64,000 bases of DNA from VXYL01 sp965199875 (GTDB lineage Bacteria > Pseudomonadota > Gammaproteobacteria > Pseudomonadales > Azotimanducaceae), in assembly GCA_965199875.1 (NCBI GenBank), contig OZ241346.1:1488001-1552000 (forward strand). Reading direction: 5' to 3'. The position numbers and the translations under genes are program-made. The notes under the pieces are model-generated. The model searched no databases, had not been told where the DNA came from, and saw nothing but the letters and a program-made list of their open reading frames with translations. Numbering within the stretch: the stretch's first letter is position 1; every line of letters begins with the position of its first letter. Positions 61,268-64,000 of the stretch are shown piece after piece.

Positions 61268-62781
61268 GGTGGCGGCGCTGCAAGTGGCTGGCAGCGCTGG
61301 CTGCCGGCGGTCTGCTGCCGCTGGCCTTGGCGCCGTTCGACTTCTGGCCGCTGATGCTGGTTGCTTCGGCGGCGCTGTACTGGCTGCTGGCAACCGACGA
61401 CTCCCGCCTTCGGACGTTCTGCCACGGCTGGCTGTTCGGCGTCGGCAAGTACGGCGTCGGCGCATCGTGGATATACGTCAGCATCCACGTCCACGGCAAC
61501 GCGGCTGCGCCCTTGGCCGCCGCTCTGGTGGCCGTCTTCGCGGCGGGTCTGGCGCTGACCAGCGGCGCGCTGGCGCTGCTGTTCCGCGTGCTGCGCAAGC
61601 GGCGCGGGCTTTCGGCTTCCTCGGCGCTGCTTTTCGCCGGGCTGTGGACGGCCTTCGAGTGGCTGCTGACCTGGCTGCTGACGGGCTTTCCCTGGCTGTT
61701 CGCCGGCTACGCCTTCATCGACACGCCCCTCGCCGGCTGGGCGCCCGTAGGCGGCGTGCTGCTGCTCTCGCTGCTGGCCGTGGGCACGGCCACGTTGTCC
61801 ATCGCGGCGCTGCGCCAGCGGCGCTGGTGGTTGCTGGCCGTGCCGCTGGTAGTTTGGATCGCTGGCGGCGCCCTGGGACAGGCAACTTGGACCCAGCGTG
61901 GCGAGACGCGCAGCGTCGCCCTGGTGCAAGGCAATCTGCCGCAAGAGACCAAGTGGACGGCCGCCGGCCTGGCGACGGCCTTGCAGCGCTATCGCGCACT
62001 CTCCGCGGACGCCTGGCGGCACGACCTCGTGGTCTGGCCCGAGGCGGCGATTCCCGATCTCCACCACCGAGTCGCCAGCGACGTGCAGGCCATGCGCCCA
62101 ACCGACGGCGGCGATCTGCTATGGGGCACGCTGCTCGCGCAAGCACGGCCCGATCGCGCGACGCCGCTGATCTACAACGCCGCGGTTTCCAGCAGCGGCG
62201 GCGAGTACCGCAAGCGCCGCCTAGTGCCCTTTGGCGAATACGTCCCCCTGGAAGCGCTGCTGCGCGGCGCCATCGACTTCTTCGACCTGCCGATGTCGCG
62301 CACCGCCGCCGGCGCCGACGGCCAGCGGATGCTGGTCGCCGCCGACACTGCCATCGCGCTGGCCATCTGCTACGAAGTGGCCTATGCCGACGCCGTCGCC
62401 AAGGACGCGCGCTCCGCCGAACTGCTGGCCACGATCAGCAACGACACCTGGTTCGGCACGTCCATCGGCCCGCCGCAGCACATGCAGATCGCCCGCGCCC
62501 GCGCCCTGGAAAACGGCAAGTACCTGCTTCGCGCCACCAACAACGGCATCACCGCCATCGTCGACGACCAGGGCGCCGTGGTCTCCCGCCTGCCGCAGTT
62601 CGTCCCCGGCGTGCTCACCGGCACCGTCCACGCCAACTCCGGCACCACGCCTTATGGCCGCTTCGGCGACCTGGCGGCGATACTGGTGTCCTTGATCGCC
62701 ATCGGCGCCGGCGTCTACGCTGGGCGGCGACAGCGCCCTCCAGTCCCGCAAGCGCGATCGCCCGCAAAGGAAGGAGGTTGA
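61195..62781 (+). CDS. lnt: Apolipoprotein N-acyltransferase
   Basis: This inner-membrane enzyme adds the third acyl chain to lipoproteins. It has 528 residues. Several N-terminal membrane helices (LAALAAGGLLPLALAPFDFW) lead to the carbon-nitrogen hydrolase domain with the triad Glu in VVWPEAAIPDL, Lys in the RKRRLVPFGEYVPLE region and Cys in AICYEVAYADA. The ATG at 61195 adds ~31 residues upstream of the first helix, most of which lie in a palindromic repeat; no other in-frame start is near, so the true N-terminus is uncertain. It ends the miaB cluster. Confidence 0.93.
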   Translation: MGKSCDRHGVCGANSNAPRRARLDWWRRCKWLAALAAGGLLPLALAPFDFWPLMLVASAALYWLLATDDSRLRTFCHGWLFGVGKYGVGASWIYVSIHVHGNAAAPLAAALVAVFAAGLALTSGALALLFRVLRKRRGLSASSALLFAGLWTAFEWLLTWLLTGFPWLFAGYAFIDTPLAGWAPVGGVLLLSLLAVGTATLSIAALRQRRWWLLAVPLVVWIAGGALGQATWTQRGETRSVALVQGNLPQETKWTAAGLATALQRYRALSADAWRHDLVVWPEAAIPDLHHRVASDVQAMRPTDGGDLLWGTLLAQARPDRATPLIYNAAVSSSGGEYRKRRLVPFGEYVPLEALLRGAIDFFDLPMSRTAAGADGQRMLVAADTAIALAICYEVAYADAVAKDARSAELLATISNDTWFGTSIGPPQHMQIARARALENGKYLLRATNNGITAIVDDQGAVVSRLPQFVPGVLTGTVHANSGTTPYGRFGDLAAILVSLIAIGAGVYAGRRQRPPVPQARSPAKEGG

Positions 62782-62821
62782 CGGCGGCGGACAACCCTCT
62801 CCACTCCAACGATACTGTGCG

Positions 62822-62827
62822 TATAAT
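62822..62827 (+). promoter_or_regulatory. -10 box upstream of right-end methyltransferase
   Basis: A perfect TATAAT lies 27 nt before the ATG at 62854, in the 72-nt gap after lnt. No good -35 is found 16-18 nt upstream (ctccac), so recognition may depend on an activator. It suggests separate transcription from lnt. Confidence 0.4.
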
Positions 62828-62853
62828 CAGATTTGGTTCTTCGCGGTAGTCCC

Positions 62854-64000
62854 ATGTCGGCAAACTCTCCAATGGCGCGAAAGGCTGCGCCCCGCAAGCA
62901 AAACGGCGCCTACTACACGCCGGAGGCCGTGGCAGCGATGCTGGTGCGCTCGGCAGTGCGCTCGCCAGGCGATCGACTGCTGGATCCGTCTTGCGGCGAC
63001 GGCCGGTTTCTTGCCGGGCACGCGAACAGCGTCGGCGTGGAGCGGGATGCGCTGGCAGCCGCAGCAGCTCGACAGCGGGCGCCGGATGCCCGCGTCTGCA
63101 ACGACGAGTTCTTCGCATGGGCGGAACAGGCGCAACGGGCCGGCGAGCGGTTCGACTGCGCGGTCGGCAATCCGCCATTCATTCGCTATCAGACCTTCAG
63201 CGGCGCCGTGCGTCGCCGCGCCCTGGCGCGATGCGCGGAACTCGGCGTCTCCTTCTCCGGCTTGACGGCTTCATGGGCGCCGTTCCTGGTGGTGGCTGCC
63301 AGCCTGTTGCGCCCGGGCGGCCGCATGGCTTTCGTGGTGCCGGCGGCCATCGGGCATGCCCCCTACGCCGGCCCACTTTTGGAGTATCTGGTTGCCAACT
63401 TCCGCGAAGTCTTCGTCGTTGCGGTGCGGCGCAAGCTGTTTCCGCGCCTCTCCGAGGACTGCTGGCTCTTGTTCGCGGACGGTCTCGGCGGCGCGACCAG
63501 CGAGATCGGCTTCGCCGCGGTGGACGCGCTCCGGTTCGATGGCGCACCGCCGCGCCCGAACATCCGCATCGATGTCGCCGAGTGGCGAAGCGCGTGGCGC
63601 CGCCGTCTTCGGCCCTATCTGCTGGAAGCTCGGACACGCGCACTGTATTTGGCCGCGGCGGCAGCCGCGGACGGCCAGCGTTCGCCGATGTTGGAAGCCG
63701 CCAACGCCGGCGCGGTGCAGTGCGCCCCGACCCGCTTCGGAGCCTTCGCGGACATCGGCCTCGGCTACGTCAGCGGCGCCAATGGCTTCTTCCACTTGAC
63801 GCCCTCGCGTACCGAGAAAGCCGGCATCCCGGACGCGCTCTTGCAGACCACGGTGCGCAGTGCGCGCGTGCTGCCGCAGCGGGAACTCACGGCAGGAACC
63901 GTGGACCGTTGGCGGCGCAACGATGATCCGATGCTGCTGCTGCGCATCCCCAAAGCGGCGTCCGTGCCGCCGCGGGTGCGGAGCTACTTGAACAGTGCCG
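62854..64000 (+). CDS. N6-adenine DNA methyltransferase-like protein, truncated by window end
   Basis: The frame from ATG 62854 stays open to the last base (382 codons) with no stop. The N-terminus reads QNGAYYTPEAVAAMLVRSAV, a typical start of Eco57I/TaqI-like methyltransferases. Motif I is LLDPSCGDGRFL (residues 42-53), and catalytic motif IV is VGNPPFIRYQ with Asn106-Pro-Pro-Phe109. A later GLGYVSGANGFFHL resembles the segment that begins the target-recognition part of such enzymes. It could be a stand-alone methylase, or the MTase part of a type IIG or defence-system protein whose rest lies beyond the window. Confidence 0.85.
   Translation, partial: MSANSPMARKAAPRKQNGAYYTPEAVAAMLVRSAVRSPGDRLLDPSCGDGRFLAGHANSVGVERDALAAAAARQRAPDARVCNDEFFAWAEQAQRAGERFDCAVGNPPFIRYQTFSGAVRRRALARCAELGVSFSGLTASWAPFLVVAASLLRPGGRMAFVVPAAIGHAPYAGPLLEYLVANFREVFVVAVRRKLFPRLSEDCWLLFADGLGGATSEIGFAAVDALRFDGAPPRPNIRIDVAEWRSAWRRRLRPYLLEARTRALYLAAAAAADGQRSPMLEAANAGAVQCAPTRFGAFADIGLGYVSGANGFFHLTPSRTEKAGIPDALLQTTVRSARVLPQRELTAGTVDRWRRNDDPMLLLRIPKAASVPPRVRSYLNSA

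Overview
The window is a high-GC chromosomal segment of a gammaproteobacterium. Evidence for this is conserved gene order: lon-hupB-ppiD; a yafS-like methyltransferase-rnhA-dnaQ; infC-rpmI-rplT-pheS-pheT-ihfA; carA-carB-greA-ftsH-glmM-tpiA-secG-tRNA-Leu(GAG); and miaB-phoH-ybeY-corC-lnt. NhaB, SohB and GcvR-type proteins fit the same assignment. The species cannot be named from sequence alone. Both ends cut through genes: lon lacks its N-terminus on the left, and an N6-adenine-type DNA methyltransferase runs off the right end.

Layout. 1-9.4 kb is housekeeping: protein quality control (Lon, PpiD), HU, RNase H and DNA polymerase III epsilon, a NhaB antiporter and NudC. 9.4-11.9 kb is a low-GC island with a single-polypeptide C5-methyltransferase that carries a PD-(D/E)XK-like C-terminal domain, flanked by a possible gene remnant and by non-coding DNA. 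11.9-19.6 kb holds sohB-acuI, then on the minus strand the translation operon infC to ihfA with a tRNA-Val upstream.

19.6-39.6 kb is accessory. It contains a large secreted beta-propeller/cytochrome-like protein, a haloalkane dehalogenase, a broken pyroglutamyl-peptidase-like gene, two very large secreted modular proteins that both carry frame breaks (a VCBS/FG-GAP metalloprotease-like protein and a cysteine-rich/TSP1 repeat protein), a transposase remnant, a CmcJ-like oxygenase, an ankyrin protein, an oligopeptide-binding protein and a small potassium-channel-like protein.

39.6-49.4 kb is the pyrimidine/arginine precursor and cell-envelope block (carAB, greA, ftsH, glmM, tpiA, secG, tRNA-Leu). 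49.4-57.2 kb has all four dTDP-L-rhamnose genes (rmlA, rmlC, rmlD on plus; rmlB on minus), with a glycosyltransferase, APS kinase, a GcvR-like ACT protein and a dimeric-type glycyl-tRNA synthetase between them. 57.4-62.8 kb is miaB-phoH-ybeY-corC-lnt.

Many neighbours overlap by 4 nt at ATGA, GTGA or TTGA junctions (methyltransferase/rnhA, sohB/acuI, pheS/pheT, carB/greA, glyS/gcvR, phoH/ybeY, ybeY/corC, K-channel/SBP). This points to tight translational coupling. The most interesting items are the fused methyltransferase-nuclease, the repeat-protein gene broken by an 11-nt insertion copied from its own repeat, the probable AUC start of infC, and the unterminated methyltransferase at the right edge.
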